Source: Actinomadura oligospora ATCC 43269 (GTDB taxonomy: Bacteria; Actinomycetota; Actinomycetes; Streptosporangiales; Streptosporangiaceae). Taken from it: 64,000 nt of DNA. Positions 42,372-51,568 of the stretch are shown piece by piece; position 1 is the first letter of the stretch, and each line of letters starts with the position of its first letter. Made by a program: the position numbers and the translations under genes. The notes beneath the pieces are model-generated. The model made no database searches and was not told the DNA's origin. It was given only the letters and a program-made list of their open reading frames with translations. Location: NCBI RefSeq assembly GCF_000518265.1, contig NZ_JADG01000011.1:310001-374000 (forward strand), given 5' to 3'.

Positions 42372-43244
42372 ATGCTACTGGGCAACTTCCTCATCGGACT
42401 GCGGGAGGGGCTCGAGGCGGCCCTCGTGGTCAGCATCCTGATCGCCTACCTGGTGAAGACCGGGCGGCGGGAGGCGCTGCTGCCGGTGTGGATCGGCATC
42501 GGCACGGCGATCGCGGTGTCGGTCGGGTTCGGGCTGGCGCTGTCCGCGGCGTCCTCGGAGATGCAGTTCAAGACCCAGGAGCTGTTCGGCGGGATCCTGT
42601 CGCTCATCGCGGTCGGCCTGGTCACCTGGATGGTGTTCTGGATGCGCCGCACGTCCCGGTTCATGAAGAAGGAGCTCGAGGGCAAGCTCGACAGCGCCCT
42701 GAACGTCGGGCCGGTCGCGCTCGGGACGGTCGCGTTCCTCGCCGTCGGCCGCGAGGGCCTGGAGACCGCGCTGTTCCTGTGGACCAACATCACCAGCTCG
42801 TCCGAGGGATCGACGCAGCCGATCGTCGGCGCGCTGCTCGGCCTGGCCTGCGCGGTCGCCCTCGGCTACCTGCTGTACCGGGGCGGGCTGAAGCTGAACC
42901 TCAAGCGCTTCTTCGCCTGGACGGGCGGCGCGCTGATCGTCGTCGCCGCCGGGGTCTTCGGCTACGGCTTCAAGGACCTCCAGGAGGCGGACGTCCTGCC
43001 CGGCCTGCACACCGTCTGGCTGGAGCCGCACGAGTTCTTCGCCAAGTTCGGCTCGGCGGGCGACTGGCTGCAGACCGCCTTCCAGGGCGTCCTGAACGTC
43101 ACGCCGCAGATCACCGCGCTCCAGCTGATCACGTGGGCGCTGTACCTGGTCGTGGTGATGGGCTTCTTCCTGCGCCCGCAGGGCGGTCCCGGCCCGAAGA
43201 GCGCCCCGGCCAAGCCCGCCTCGGAGCCCGCCGCGTCCGCCTGA
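42372..43244 (+). CDS. efeU: EfeU/Ftr1-type high-affinity iron permease
   Basis: 290 residues with about seven TM helices. Both iron-binding REGLE motifs are present (11-15 and 127-131). It takes up iron across the membrane, normally with the periplasmic/lipoprotein partners EfeO and EfeB, which are not adjacent here. I chose the ATG at 42372; the frame is open further upstream but would run into the iron box. Regulation by iron is directly indicated by that box. The tail is Pro/Ala/Lys-rich. Confidence 0.92.
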   Translation: MLLGNFLIGLREGLEAALVVSILIAYLVKTGRREALLPVWIGIGTAIAVSVGFGLALSAASSEMQFKTQELFGGILSLIAVGLVTWMVFWMRRTSRFMKKELEGKLDSALNVGPVALGTVAFLAVGREGLETALFLWTNITSSSEGSTQPIVGALLGLACAVALGYLLYRGGLKLNLKRFFAWTGGALIVVAAGVFGYGFKDLQEADVLPGLHTVWLEPHEFFAKFGSAGDWLQTAFQGVLNVTPQITALQLITWALYLVVVMGFFLRPQGGPGPKSAPAKPASEPAASA

Positions 43245-43268
43245 GGCGCTTTTCGGCCCCGCCCCCGG

Positions 43269-43631
43269 CTAGAGGTCGGGGAGCGGGTCGCGCGGGAGGA
43301 TGCCGGGGTCGAACGCCTCGGCATCCGCCGCGTTGATCACCGGCACGTACTCGTCGTCCACCTCGAAGAACGCCCCGGCGAACTCGAAGCACGCGCCCGC
43401 GCCCGTCTCGACCGGCCCGATCCGGCGCTCGCGCGGGTAGCTGCCCCACACGCTGCTCGGACGCGTCCGGCTGAAGGCGCCGGTGCAGAGCACGGTGATC
43501 CGCTCGTCGGTCACCACGAACAGGAAGCCCGCGCCGCCGCCGTGGCTCAGCGCGGGGAACACGTAGCGGATCTCCACCTCGCCGCCGAGGAACTCCCGGC
43601 AGCGCCGGCGCAGCGGACCCGGCAGCGGCAT
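43269..43631 (-). CDS. Hypothetical protein, PH-like/YokE-type small domain
   Basis: 120 residues from the ATG at 43631; an in-frame ATG at 43691 would add 20. The sequence alternates short strands (IRYVFPALS, GFLFVVTDERITVLCTG, CFEFAGAFFEVDDEYVPVI), resembling small PH-like domains that sense or scaffold, but I cannot assign a family. It is convergent with efeU (24-nt gap) and lies downstream of the acyl-CoA synthetase on the same strand. Confidence 0.6.
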   Translation of the reverse strand: MPLPGPLRRRCREFLGGEVEIRYVFPALSHGGGAGFLFVVTDERITVLCTGAFSRTRPSSVWGSYPRERRIGPVETGAGACFEFAGAFFEVDDEYVPVINAADAEAFDPGILPRDPLPDL

Positions 43632-43738
43632 GACGACGTCCGACCCTTCGCACTCCTGGGGACGGCCGGGCTGCCCGGCCATCCCCATCATGCCCGCCCT
43701 CCGCGCCGCCTGACCACCACGTCGCGCGAGCCCGTGGC

Positions 43739-45562
43739 TCACGCCCGGGACGGCGATTCCGGCGGGCTCAGGCGGTCCGGGACGACCTTGCCGGTCGCGT
43801 TGCGCGGCAGCCCCCGGACGAGGTGGACGTCGCGCGGAACGGCGTACCGGGCGACCTCGGCGTGGACGTGGGCGCGGACGGCCACCGGGTCGATCCGGGC
43901 ACCCGGCCGGGGGACGATGTAGGCGGCGACGCGCTGGCCCCAGTCGGCGTCCGGGACGCCGACGACGGCGACCTCGTGGATCTCGGGCATCCGCAGCAGG
44001 GCGTCCTCGACGTCGCGCGGAACGATGTTCTCGCCGCCGGAGACGATCACGCCGTCGGCGCGTCCGGCGACGAACAGCAGGCCGCGGCGGTCGACGCGGC
44101 CGAGATCGCCGGTGGCGAGCAGGCCGTCCCGGACGGGCAGCGGCTCGCCACCCGTGTACCCCTCGAAGAGCAGCTCGTTGGCCGCGTGGATGTGGCCGAT
44201 CTCGCCGCGCGGGACCGTCCGGCCGCCGGAGTCCAGGATCGACAGCGACGTCCCGGCGGGGGGACGGCCCGCCGTGCGGGGGTCGAGCCGCAGGTCGCGC
44301 GGGGTCGCGATGGACACCCAGGACGTCTCGGTCGAGCCGTACACGTTGTAGAGGCGGTCGCCGAACGCGTCCATGAACCGGACGGCGAGGTCGCCCGGCA
44401 GGGCGGATCCGCTGACGGCGACGATCCGGAGCGTGGACGCGGTGTCGTGCCGGGCGCGCGTCGCCTCGGGCAGGTCCAGGATGCGCTGGAGCATGACCGG
44501 GACGGCGAACAGGACGGCGTCGGGCCGCGCGGCGACGGCGGCGAGCGTCCGCTGGGGGTCGAACCGGCGGTGCAGGACGACCGGGGCGTGCAGCGCCCAC
44601 GCCATCTGGAGCGCCGCGTATCCCCACATGTGGAACAGCGGGGCCTCGACGACCATGGTCTGCCGGGACCGCAGCGGGATCCGGGACGCCATCGACGCCA
44701 GCGGCCACAGCCCCGGCCGGGGCGGGCGGCGCGCTCCCCGGGGCCGTCCCATGGTGCCGGAGCTGAGCATGATCGTCCGGCTCTGCACCTGCGGCGGCCC
44801 GGACGGCCGGGACGGCGTCGCCTCGATGATCCGCCCGATCGTCGCCGCCGGGGTCGTCGCGAGCGCCCCGGCCCGCAGGGAGGGGTTCGACGCCGCGGCG
44901 TCCTCCGGGACCGGGGCGGGCAGGGGCGCGACCCCGCGCGGCAGCCCTCCCGTGCCCGCCGCGTTCGCGTCCGGCGCGGGCGGGTCAGGGAGGGCCGGGC
45001 GGAGGCGGTTGCCGCTCAGGGGGGTGGACGGGGCGTGGTCGGCCCACAGGACGCGGCGGCGGAGCGCGACCGGGACGGCCGACAGCAGCGGCTCGAACTC
45101 GGCGTCCGCGATGATCAGGTCCATGCGCAGCTCGGACAGGACGGCGCGCAGCCGTCCCGCGCCGAAGCCGGTGTTCAGCGGGACGACCTCGGCGCCGCGG
45201 CGGCTGCACGCGACCAGGGACAGCACCAGGCCGCGGTGGTTGCGGCAGAGCAGCCCGACGCGCGGGCGGGGCCCGGCCAGGGGCAGGCCGTCGGCGAGCC
45301 TCGCGGACCGGTCGTCCAGCTCGGCGAAGGTGAGTTCGCCGTGGTCGTCGGCCAGGGCTAGGCGGTCGGGGACGCGGGCGGCGGCGGCCACCAGGAGCCC
45401 GGCGAGGGTGGTGCCCCAGGTGCGGAGCGCGCCCATCTGGGACAGGACACGGTGCGGCGGGCCCGCGACGAGGCCGGTGCGGAGCAGCATGCCGGTGAGG
45501 TCACGCGCGTGCCCGAGCCTGCGGCGCAGACCGGGGCGGTAGGCGGGCCTCGCGTGCGTCAC
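43739..45562 (-). CDS. Acyl-CoA synthetase (AMP-forming, FadD-like)
   Basis: 607 residues. The AMP-binding enzyme core has MLSSGTMGRPRGARR (phosphate loop), NVYGSTETSWVSIA, DGLLATGDLGRVDRRG and the C-terminal PRNATGKVVPDRL with the catalytic lysine. A Pro/Ala-rich insertion (about 205-260) interrupts the N-terminal domain. It activates a fatty or other carboxylic acid to its CoA thioester. The GTG at 45562 has GAGGAGG 6 nt upstream; earlier codons in the open frame are not needed. It is divergent from blaI. Confidence 0.85.
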   Translation of the reverse strand: MTHARPAYRPGLRRRLGHARDLTGMLLRTGLVAGPPHRVLSQMGALRTWGTTLAGLLVAAAARVPDRLALADDHGELTFAELDDRSARLADGLPLAGPRPRVGLLCRNHRGLVLSLVACSRRGAEVVPLNTGFGAGRLRAVLSELRMDLIIADAEFEPLLSAVPVALRRRVLWADHAPSTPLSGNRLRPALPDPPAPDANAAGTGGLPRGVAPLPAPVPEDAAASNPSLRAGALATTPAATIGRIIEATPSRPSGPPQVQSRTIMLSSGTMGRPRGARRPPRPGLWPLASMASRIPLRSRQTMVVEAPLFHMWGYAALQMAWALHAPVVLHRRFDPQRTLAAVAARPDAVLFAVPVMLQRILDLPEATRARHDTASTLRIVAVSGSALPGDLAVRFMDAFGDRLYNVYGSTETSWVSIATPRDLRLDPRTAGRPPAGTSLSILDSGGRTVPRGEIGHIHAANELLFEGYTGGEPLPVRDGLLATGDLGRVDRRGLLFVAGRADGVIVSGGENIVPRDVEDALLRMPEIHEVAVVGVPDADWGQRVAAYIVPRPGARIDPVAVRAHVHAEVARYAVPRDVHLVRGLPRNATGKVVPDRLSPPESPSRA

Positions 45563-45743
45563 CGGCGTCCTCCTCGGTGCGTCACCGTCAAGGTAACCGG
45601 CGGGACGGAGGGGAACAAGGGACGTCCGGGGCGGCCTCGCGTCCGGAACGTCCGGTTCTCCGAGGCCGGGCGTCCGGGACCGCGTGGCAGACTGGACGGG
45701 ACTGATCGGCAGGATCGGCGGACCGGTTCCCGGGAGGTGCCGC

Positions 45744-46112
45744 GTGGCGAGTGCGGACGGACGGCGGGCTTCGGGCGCGCTGGAGACCGAGATCATGTCG
45801 GTGCTCCAGAGGGCCGGGCGACCGCTCTCCACGGCCGAGGTCCAGGGGCTGCTCCCCGACGAGCTCGCCTACTCCACGGTCGTCACGATCCTGACCCGCA
45901 TGCACGACAAGGGCCTGCTCGTGCGCGCGAAGGCCGGGCGCGCGTTCCAGTACGCGCCGGTCAGCGACGAGCCGGGGCTCGTGGCGCGGCGCATGCACCA
46001 GGCCCTCGAGGAGCGTCCGGACCGGCACATGGTGCTGGCCCGCTTCGTCGACACCCTCTCCGACCAGGACGAACGTCTCCTCCGCGCGCTCCTCGAAGGA
46101 CGCCCGGAATGA
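45744..46112 (+). CDS. blaI: BlaI/MecI-family repressor
   Basis: 122 residues. The winged helix is seen in LETEIMSVLQRAGRPLSTAEV and AYSTVVTILTRMHDKGLLVR (recognition helix); the C-terminal dimerisation helix follows. BlaI repressors bind TACA/TGTA dyads and are inactivated when the paired M56 protease cleaves them. The GTG start has GGGAGG upstream. The M56 gene follows after 46 nt, and a matching operator lies at 47209-47230, in front of the next gene. Confidence 0.9.
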   Translation: MASADGRRASGALETEIMSVLQRAGRPLSTAEVQGLLPDELAYSTVVTILTRMHDKGLLVRAKAGRAFQYAPVSDEPGLVARRMHQALEERPDRHMVLARFVDTLSDQDERLLRALLEGRPE

Positions 46113-46158
46113 TCGCCACGGCGTCGGGACGGCGGGACGCCGGGCGGCGGGGGGCCTG

Positions 46159-47145
46159 ATGACCGACCCGGACACCTACCTCGCGCTGCTGCTTCCGGCG
46201 GTCGCGGCCCTGGCGGCCCGGCCGCTGTCCGGACGGCTGGCCCCGCGCACGGCGACGTGGCTGCTGACCGGGACGGCCGTCGCGCTGGCCGTGGCGAGCC
46301 TGGCGACGCTGGCGGTCTCGGCGCTGGGCAGCGCGCTGCGGCTGGCGCCGATCGCGGCGCTCGGGCACATGTCCGAGGCGGTGCTGCGGCGCGCGCCCCG
46401 GACCGACCCGGTGTACGGGACCGCGGCGGCCGTCCTGCTGACGCTGTGCCTGGTCGCGGTGGCCTGCGTGGCCGTCCGGCAGGGGTATCGGCTGGTGGCG
46501 TCCGCGCGGACGGCCCGCTCCCTGCCCGGCGACGGCCTGGTCGCGATCGTGGACGATCCGGAGGCCGAGGCGTTCGCCCTGCCCGGACGGCCCGGACGCG
46601 TCGTCGTCACCACCGGCATGCTGGACGTCCTGACCTCGGCGCAGCGCGCCGCGCTGATCGCGCACGAGCGGGCGCACCTGGCCGACCGGCACCACCTGTT
46701 CCGGGCCCTCACCACCGTCGCCGTCGCGGCGAACCCGCTGCTCTGGCCGCTGCGCGCGGCGGTCGTCTTCGCCACCGAGCGCTGGGCGGACGAGCGGGCG
46801 GCGGCGTCCATCGACGACCGCGAGCAGACCGCGCAGGCGATCGGACGCGCCGCGCTCGCCCACAACCGGCGTCCCCGGCTCGGCCACGCCGCCGCCCTCG
46901 GCATCGGCATCGGCGTCGGTTTCGGCCGGGACCTGGGCGTCGGCGTCGGACGGGCCGCGCGGCGGTTCGCCCGGCGGCCCGGACCGCTGCCCCGGCGGGT
47001 CGCGGCCCTGCTGGAGCCGCCTCCGGCCCGGCGTCCGCTGCTGATCGCCGCGCTGCTCGGGCTGGTCCTGGTGTCGCTGCTGGCCGCCCAGGACGCCGCG
47101 TTCGACCTGCACGAGCTGATCGAGCACGCCCAGGCCGCCGCCTAG
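46159..47145 (+). CDS. BlaR1/M56-family membrane metalloprotease
   Basis: 328 residues. Several N-terminal TM helices (about 8-20, 33-57, 88-107) precede the protease domain with the zinc motif HERAH (169-173) and the third ligand in TERWADERA. A final TM helix is near 295-312. It has no penicillin-binding sensor domain, as usual for actinobacterial M56 proteins, so the signal it senses is unknown. It is paired with blaI directly upstream and should relieve BlaI repression by cleavage. Confidence 0.88.
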   Translation: MTDPDTYLALLLPAVAALAARPLSGRLAPRTATWLLTGTAVALAVASLATLAVSALGSALRLAPIAALGHMSEAVLRRAPRTDPVYGTAAAVLLTLCLVAVACVAVRQGYRLVASARTARSLPGDGLVAIVDDPEAEAFALPGRPGRVVVTTGMLDVLTSAQRAALIAHERAHLADRHHLFRALTTVAVAANPLLWPLRAAVVFATERWADERAAASIDDREQTAQAIGRAALAHNRRPRLGHAAALGIGIGVGFGRDLGVGVGRAARRFARRPGPLPRRVAALLEPPPARRPLLIAALLGLVLVSLLAAQDAAFDLHELIEHAQAAA

Positions 47146-47208
47146 CCCTCCCCGACCACCGGTCTCCGGAATCCGGTATCCGGTCTCCCCTGACGTCCGC
47201 GTCCCCTA

Positions 47209-47230
47209 AAATCTACATAGATGTAGATTT
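47209..47230. promoter_or_regulatory. BlaI-type operator upstream of the PAP2 gene
   Basis: Perfect 10-bp arms AAATCTACAT and ATGTAGATTT around a central AG. The core TACA-N4-TGTA is the BlaI/MecI half-site arrangement. It lies 35 nt before the PAP2 start, a position suited to repression. Confidence 0.8.
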
Positions 47231-47265
47231 CAGTTCGGGGCGAGTTCACGGGAAACGGGGTCCGG

Positions 47266-47877
47266 GTGATCGAGAGGGCAGCGGCGGCGACGCTCGCCGG
47301 GCGCGACGCGTTCGACGCGGGGCTGTACCGCGCGGTGGTCGGCGTCTCCCACCACACGGGCGGGCTGAACGGCCTGGTCGGATGGTGGAGCGACTACGGA
47401 CTGGCGCTGTTCGTCGTCCTCGCGGGGCTGGCCTGGTGGCGGGCCCGCGACAGGGGCCTCCGCGACGCCGTGATCGCCCTGTGGGTGCCCGGCGCGATGG
47501 TCACCGCCTTCGCGGTGAGCAGCGTTCTGAAGTTGATGATCCAGGAGCAGCGGCCGTGCCGCGCCATGCCCACGGTACACATCGCGGTCCCGTGCCCCGG
47601 CACGTCCGACTACTCCTTCCCGAGCAACCACGCCGTCCTGGCCGGGGCCGCGGCGGTCGCCGTCTGCTTCGCCGCCGGACGGCTCCTCGCCGCGATCGCC
47701 GTGGTCAACGCCCTGGTCATCGCCGCCTCGCGCGTGTACATCGGCGTCCACTACCCGCATGACGTGGCCGTCGGGCTCCTGGCGGGCGCGCTGGTCTCCG
47801 CCGCGGGCGCCCTGCTCCTGGCCCGGATCCTGGACCGGATCGTCCCGCCCCGCGCCGTGGGCCTACCCTCGAAATGA
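47266..47877 (+). CDS. PAP2-family membrane lipid phosphatase
   Basis: 203 residues with about five to six TM helices. The three PAP2 motifs are complete: K-x6-RP in KLMIQEQRP, PSNH in SFPSNHAVL, and SR-x5-H-x3-D in SRVYIGVHYPHD. Such enzymes dephosphorylate undecaprenyl diphosphate or other lipid phosphates, recycling the cell-wall carrier. The GTG start lies just past the BlaI operator, so expression should rise when the BlaI/M56 pair senses stress. Confidence 0.9.
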   Translation: MIERAAAATLAGRDAFDAGLYRAVVGVSHHTGGLNGLVGWWSDYGLALFVVLAGLAWWRARDRGLRDAVIALWVPGAMVTAFAVSSVLKLMIQEQRPCRAMPTVHIAVPCPGTSDYSFPSNHAVLAGAAAVAVCFAAGRLLAAIAVVNALVIAASRVYIGVHYPHDVAVGLLAGALVSAAGALLLARILDRIVPPRAVGLPSK

Positions 47878-47963
47878 TCTCCGGGAGCGGCCGTCCGGCC
47901 CGTCCCCACTGAGATTCGGGCCACGATTCGGGCCGGGGCGCGGTGTCGATGACGCGGAGGGGC

Positions 47964-48002
47964 GTTACCGACGAGTAGGATGGCGAGTTACCAGTGAGTA
48001 AC
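47964..48002. promoter_or_regulatory. Two operator-like repeats before the fadA-fadB operon
   Basis: GTTACCGACGAGTA (47964-47977) and GTTACCAGTGAGTA (47987-48000) are direct copies 23 bp apart, i.e. about two helical turns; the second extends to the dyad GTTAC-N6-GTAAC. The form suits a TetR-type fatty-acid regulator. It lies 24-60 nt before fadA. Confidence 0.55.
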
Positions 48003-48025
48003 CACCTTCCGAGGGAGGACGACCC

Positions 48026-49228
48026 GTGCCTCGTACCGCACGTGACGTCGTGTTCGTGGACGGCGTCCGGACGCCGTTCGGCAAGGCGGGCCCCAAGGGC
48101 CTGTACGCGGAGACCCGTGCGGACGACATGGTCGTCCGGGCCCTCCGCGAGCTGATGCGCCGCAACCCGTCCCTGCCGCCGGAGCGGGTGGACGAGGTCG
48201 CCGTCGCCGCCACCACGCAGACCGGCGACCAGGGCCTGACCATCGGCCGCAGCGCGGCCGTGCTCGCGGGCCTGCCCAAGACCGTCCCCGGCTACGCCAT
48301 CGACCGGATGTGCGCGGGCGGGATGACGGCGGTCACCACGACCGCCGCCGGAATCTCCTTCGGCTCCTACGACGTCGTCCTCGCGGGCGGCGTCGAGCAC
48401 ATGGGCCGGCACCCGATGGGCGAGGGCGTCGACCCGAACCCGCGCTTCCTGGCCGACCGGCTCGTCGACCCGTCCGCGCTGGTCATGGGCACGACGGCGG
48501 AGAACCTGCACGACCGGTTCCCGCAGATCACCAAGGAGCGCGCGGACGCCTACGCCGTCCGCAGCCAGGAGAAGGTCGCCGCCGCCTACCAGGCCGGGAA
48601 GATCCAGCCCGACCTGGTGCCGACCGCGATCCGCTCCGCCGAGAAGGGCTGGGGCCTCGCCACCGAGGACGAGCCGCCGCGGCCGGGCACCTCCATGGAG
48701 GACCTCGCCAAGCTCAAGACCCCGTTCCGGGTGCACGGCAACGTCACCGCCGGGAACGCCGCGGGCCTGAACGACGGCGCGACGGCCTGCCTGCTCGCCG
48801 CCGAGGACGTGGCCCGCGAGCTCGGCCTCACCCCGCGCATGCGGCTGGTCGACTTCGCCTTCGCGGGCGTCGAGCCCGAGGTCATGGGCGTCGGCCCGGT
48901 CCCCGCGACCGAGAAGCTGCTCGCCCGCAACGCGCTCACCATGGACGACATCGGCCTCATCGAGATCAACGAGGCGTTCGCCGTCCAGGTGCTGGCGTTC
49001 CTGGAGCACTTCAAGATCGCCGACGACGACCCGCGCGTGAACCCGTGGGGCGGCGCGATCGCCTTCGGCCACCCGCTGGCCTCGTCCGGCGTCCGCCTGA
49101 TGACCCAGCTCTCGCGGCTGTTCGAGGAGCGGACCGACGTCCGCTACGGCCTGACCACGATGTGCGTCGGCATGGGCATGGGCGGCACCGTCCTCTGGGA
49201 GAACGTGAACTGGGAGGGCGACAAGTGA
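48026..49228 (+). CDS. fadA: Acetyl-CoA C-acyltransferase (thiolase)
   Basis: 400 residues. The acyl-enzyme Cys96 is in DRMCAGGM, NEAFAVQVLAF and GHPLASSG carry the His residues, and the second catalytic Cys is in TMCVGMGMGG. It performs the thiolytic step of beta-oxidation. GTG start with GAGGGAGG upstream. Its stop overlaps the fadB start (GTGA), so the trifunctional pair is made in a fixed ratio. Confidence 0.93.
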   Translation: MPRTARDVVFVDGVRTPFGKAGPKGLYAETRADDMVVRALRELMRRNPSLPPERVDEVAVAATTQTGDQGLTIGRSAAVLAGLPKTVPGYAIDRMCAGGMTAVTTTAAGISFGSYDVVLAGGVEHMGRHPMGEGVDPNPRFLADRLVDPSALVMGTTAENLHDRFPQITKERADAYAVRSQEKVAAAYQAGKIQPDLVPTAIRSAEKGWGLATEDEPPRPGTSMEDLAKLKTPFRVHGNVTAGNAAGLNDGATACLLAAEDVARELGLTPRMRLVDFAFAGVEPEVMGVGPVPATEKLLARNALTMDDIGLIEINEAFAVQVLAFLEHFKIADDDPRVNPWGGAIAFGHPLASSGVRLMTQLSRLFEERTDVRYGLTTMCVGMGMGGTVLWENVNWEGDK

Positions 49229-51315
49229 GCGCCGGAATCACCGAGATCTTCAAGGGCGAGGTCGTCACGCACGCCCGCGTCCGCGACGTCCAGCTTCCGT
49301 TCGGCGCGGGCACGCTCGCGCTGATCACCCTGGACAACGGCTTCGACCACACCAAGCCGAGCACGTTCGGGCCGGGCGGCCTGACCGAGCTGAACGCCGC
49401 GATCGACACGATCGCCGGACGCGACGACATCGTCGCCGTCGGTGTGACCGGCAAGCCGTTCATCTTCGCGGTCGGCGCGGACCTCAAGGGCGTCCCGCTG
49501 GTCGAGAGGCGTGAGGACGCGCTCGCCATCGGCAAGCTCGGCCACGACGTGTTCCGCCGCCTCGGCGAGCTGAACGTCCCGTCGTTCGCGTACTACAACG
49601 GCGCGGCGATGGGCGGCGGCGTCGAGATCGGCCTGCACTGCACCTACCGGACGGTCTCCCGCAACGTCCCGGCGATGAGCCTGCCCGAGGCGTTCCTCGG
49701 CCTGGTGCCGGGCTGGGGCGGCACCTACCTGCTGCCGAACCTGATCGGCGCCGAGAAGGCCCTCAAGGTCGTCATCGACAACCCGCTCGCCCAGAACAAG
49801 CAGCTCAAGGGCCAGCAGGCGTACGACCTCGGCATCGCCGACGCGATCTTCGACGCCGCCGACTTCCTCGAGGAGTCGCTGTCGTGGACCGCCCGCGTCC
49901 TCAAGGGCGAGATCGAGGTCAGGCGCGCCGAGGTCGACAAGGGCAAGGCGTGGGACGACGCGGTCAACATGGCCCGCTGGACGCTGGAGGGCAAGCTGCA
50001 CGGCGCGGCCCCGTCCTACGTCCGCGCGCTCGACCTGGTCGCCGCCGCCAAGGACCGCAGCCGTGACGAGGGCTTCGCCGCCGAGGACGAGGCGCTCGCC
50101 GACCTCATCATGAGCGACGAGCTGCGCGCCGGCCTGTACGCGTTCGACCTGGTGCAGAAGCGCGCCAAGCGTCCCGCGGGCGCGCCGGACAAGGCCCTGG
50201 CCCGCAAGGTCACCAAGGTCGGCGTCGTCGGCGCGGGCCTGATGGCCTCGCAGCTTGCGCTGCTGTTCGCCCGCCGCCTGGAGGTCCCGGTCGTGCTGAC
50301 CGACCTCGACCAGGAGCGCCTGGACAAGGGCGTCGGCTACGCGCACGGCGAGATCGACAAGCTGCTCGGCAAGGGCCGGATCTCGGCCGACAAGGCCAAC
50401 CGGCTCAAGGGCCTGATCAGCGGCTCGCTGACCAAGGACGCCTTCGCCGACGCGGACCTGGTCATCGAGGCCGTGTTCGAGGAGATGTCGGTCAAGCAGA
50501 AGGTGTTCGCCGAGGTGGAGGAGCACGTCTCCCCCGAGGCGATCCTCGCGACCAACACCTCCTCGCTGTCGGTGACGGAGATGGCGAGCAAGCTGAAGCA
50601 CCCCGAGCGGGTCGTCGGCTTCCACTTCTTCAACCCGGTCGCGATCCTGCCGCTGCTGGAGATCGTCCGCGGCGAGAGGACCGACGACGCGGCGCTCGCG
50701 ACCGCGTTCGCGGTCGGCAAGACGCTGAAGAAGTCCTGCGTGCTGGTCAAGGACGCCCCGGCGTTCGTGGTCAACCGGATCCTGCTGCGCCTGATGGCGG
50801 AGATCATCCAGACCGTGGACGAGGGCACCCCGATCGAGGTCGCCGAGCGCGCCGCGAACCCGCTGGGCCTGCCGATGCCGCCGTTCGTCCTCATGGGCCT
50901 GGTCGGCCCGGCGATCGCGCTGCACGTCAACGAGACGCTGCACGGCGCGTTCCCGGAGCGGTTCCCGCTGTCGGAGAAGTTCGGCAAGTTCGTGGCGGCG
51001 GGGAAGCGGGGCGTCTACCTGCCCGACTTCACCGTCGACCCCGAGGCCGTGGAGCTGTTCGGCGGCGGCGACAGGCCGTCCACCGAGGAGCAGGTCCTGG
51101 AGCGGGCGCTGAAGGCCCTCGCCGAGGAGATCCGGCTCATGCTGGACGAGGGCGTCGTGGCCGCGCCCGAGGACATCGACCTGTGCATGATCCTCGGCGC
51201 CGGCTGGCCGTTCCACCTGGGCGGGATCACCCCGTACCTGGACCGCAGCGGCATCGCCGAGCAGGTGACCGGCCGCCGCTTCCTGGAGCCCGGCGTGGCG
51301 TCCCTGCCCGCCTGA
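49225..51315 (+). CDS. fadB: Enoyl-CoA hydratase/3-hydroxyacyl-CoA dehydrogenase
   Basis: 696 residues. The N-terminal crotonase domain (about 15-220) has YYNGAAMGGGVEIGLHC and SLPEAFLGLVPGWGGT. The NAD-binding HAD domain starts near 330 with VGVVGAGLMASQLA; the signature GFHFFNPVAILPLLEIVRG and the C-terminal domain follow. It carries out hydration and oxidation of acyl-CoA. The GTG start overlaps the fadA stop by 4 nt. The stop codon begins a run of four short duplicated segments. Confidence 0.93.
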   Translation: MSAGITEIFKGEVVTHARVRDVQLPFGAGTLALITLDNGFDHTKPSTFGPGGLTELNAAIDTIAGRDDIVAVGVTGKPFIFAVGADLKGVPLVERREDALAIGKLGHDVFRRLGELNVPSFAYYNGAAMGGGVEIGLHCTYRTVSRNVPAMSLPEAFLGLVPGWGGTYLLPNLIGAEKALKVVIDNPLAQNKQLKGQQAYDLGIADAIFDAADFLEESLSWTARVLKGEIEVRRAEVDKGKAWDDAVNMARWTLEGKLHGAAPSYVRALDLVAAAKDRSRDEGFAAEDEALADLIMSDELRAGLYAFDLVQKRAKRPAGAPDKALARKVTKVGVVGAGLMASQLALLFARRLEVPVVLTDLDQERLDKGVGYAHGEIDKLLGKGRISADKANRLKGLISGSLTKDAFADADLVIEAVFEEMSVKQKVFAEVEEHVSPEAILATNTSSLSVTEMASKLKHPERVVGFHFFNPVAILPLLEIVRGERTDDAALATAFAVGKTLKKSCVLVKDAPAFVVNRILLRLMAEIIQTVDEGTPIEVAERAANPLGLPMPPFVLMGLVGPAIALHVNETLHGAFPERFPLSEKFGKFVAAGKRGVYLPDFTVDPEAVELFGGGDRPSTEEQVLERALKALAEEIRLMLDEGVVAAPEDIDLCMILGAGWPFHLGGITPYLDRSGIAEQVTGRRFLEPGVASLPA

Positions 51316-51359
51316 ACCCGGCCCGCCTGAAAAAGGCCGCCTGAAAGGGCGCGCCTGAA
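51309..51359 (+). repeat. Four tandem copies of the fadB 3' end
   Basis: CGCCTGAA, containing the fadB stop TGA, recurs at 51309, 51324, 51338 and 51352, a period of 14-15 bp. Only the first copy is coding. Confidence 0.8.
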
Positions 51360-51422
51360 AGACGACGCACGCGTCAACAGCGCGAGCGCGTTCGCGTCGC
51401 GCCAACCGCGCCGGCGTGACGG

Positions 51423-51454
51423 AAATGCCGTCCCGAACCATCGGGACGGCATTT
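51423..51454 (+). terminator. Intrinsic terminator of fadA-fadB
   Basis: 14-bp perfect stem (51423-51436 with 51441-51454), 4-nt loop, followed by a T-rich tail. It is one of the few classical T-run terminators in the window. Confidence 0.92.
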
Positions 51455-51568
51455 TCGCGTTTTCTTTGGGCATCCCGGACGGGCCGGAGTTTTGGCGGGC
51501 CGTGATCCCGCCTAAAACCTCTGTATCGCCCCACGGGCGCGCGCCGTCACCAGCCGAAAGGACGCCAG

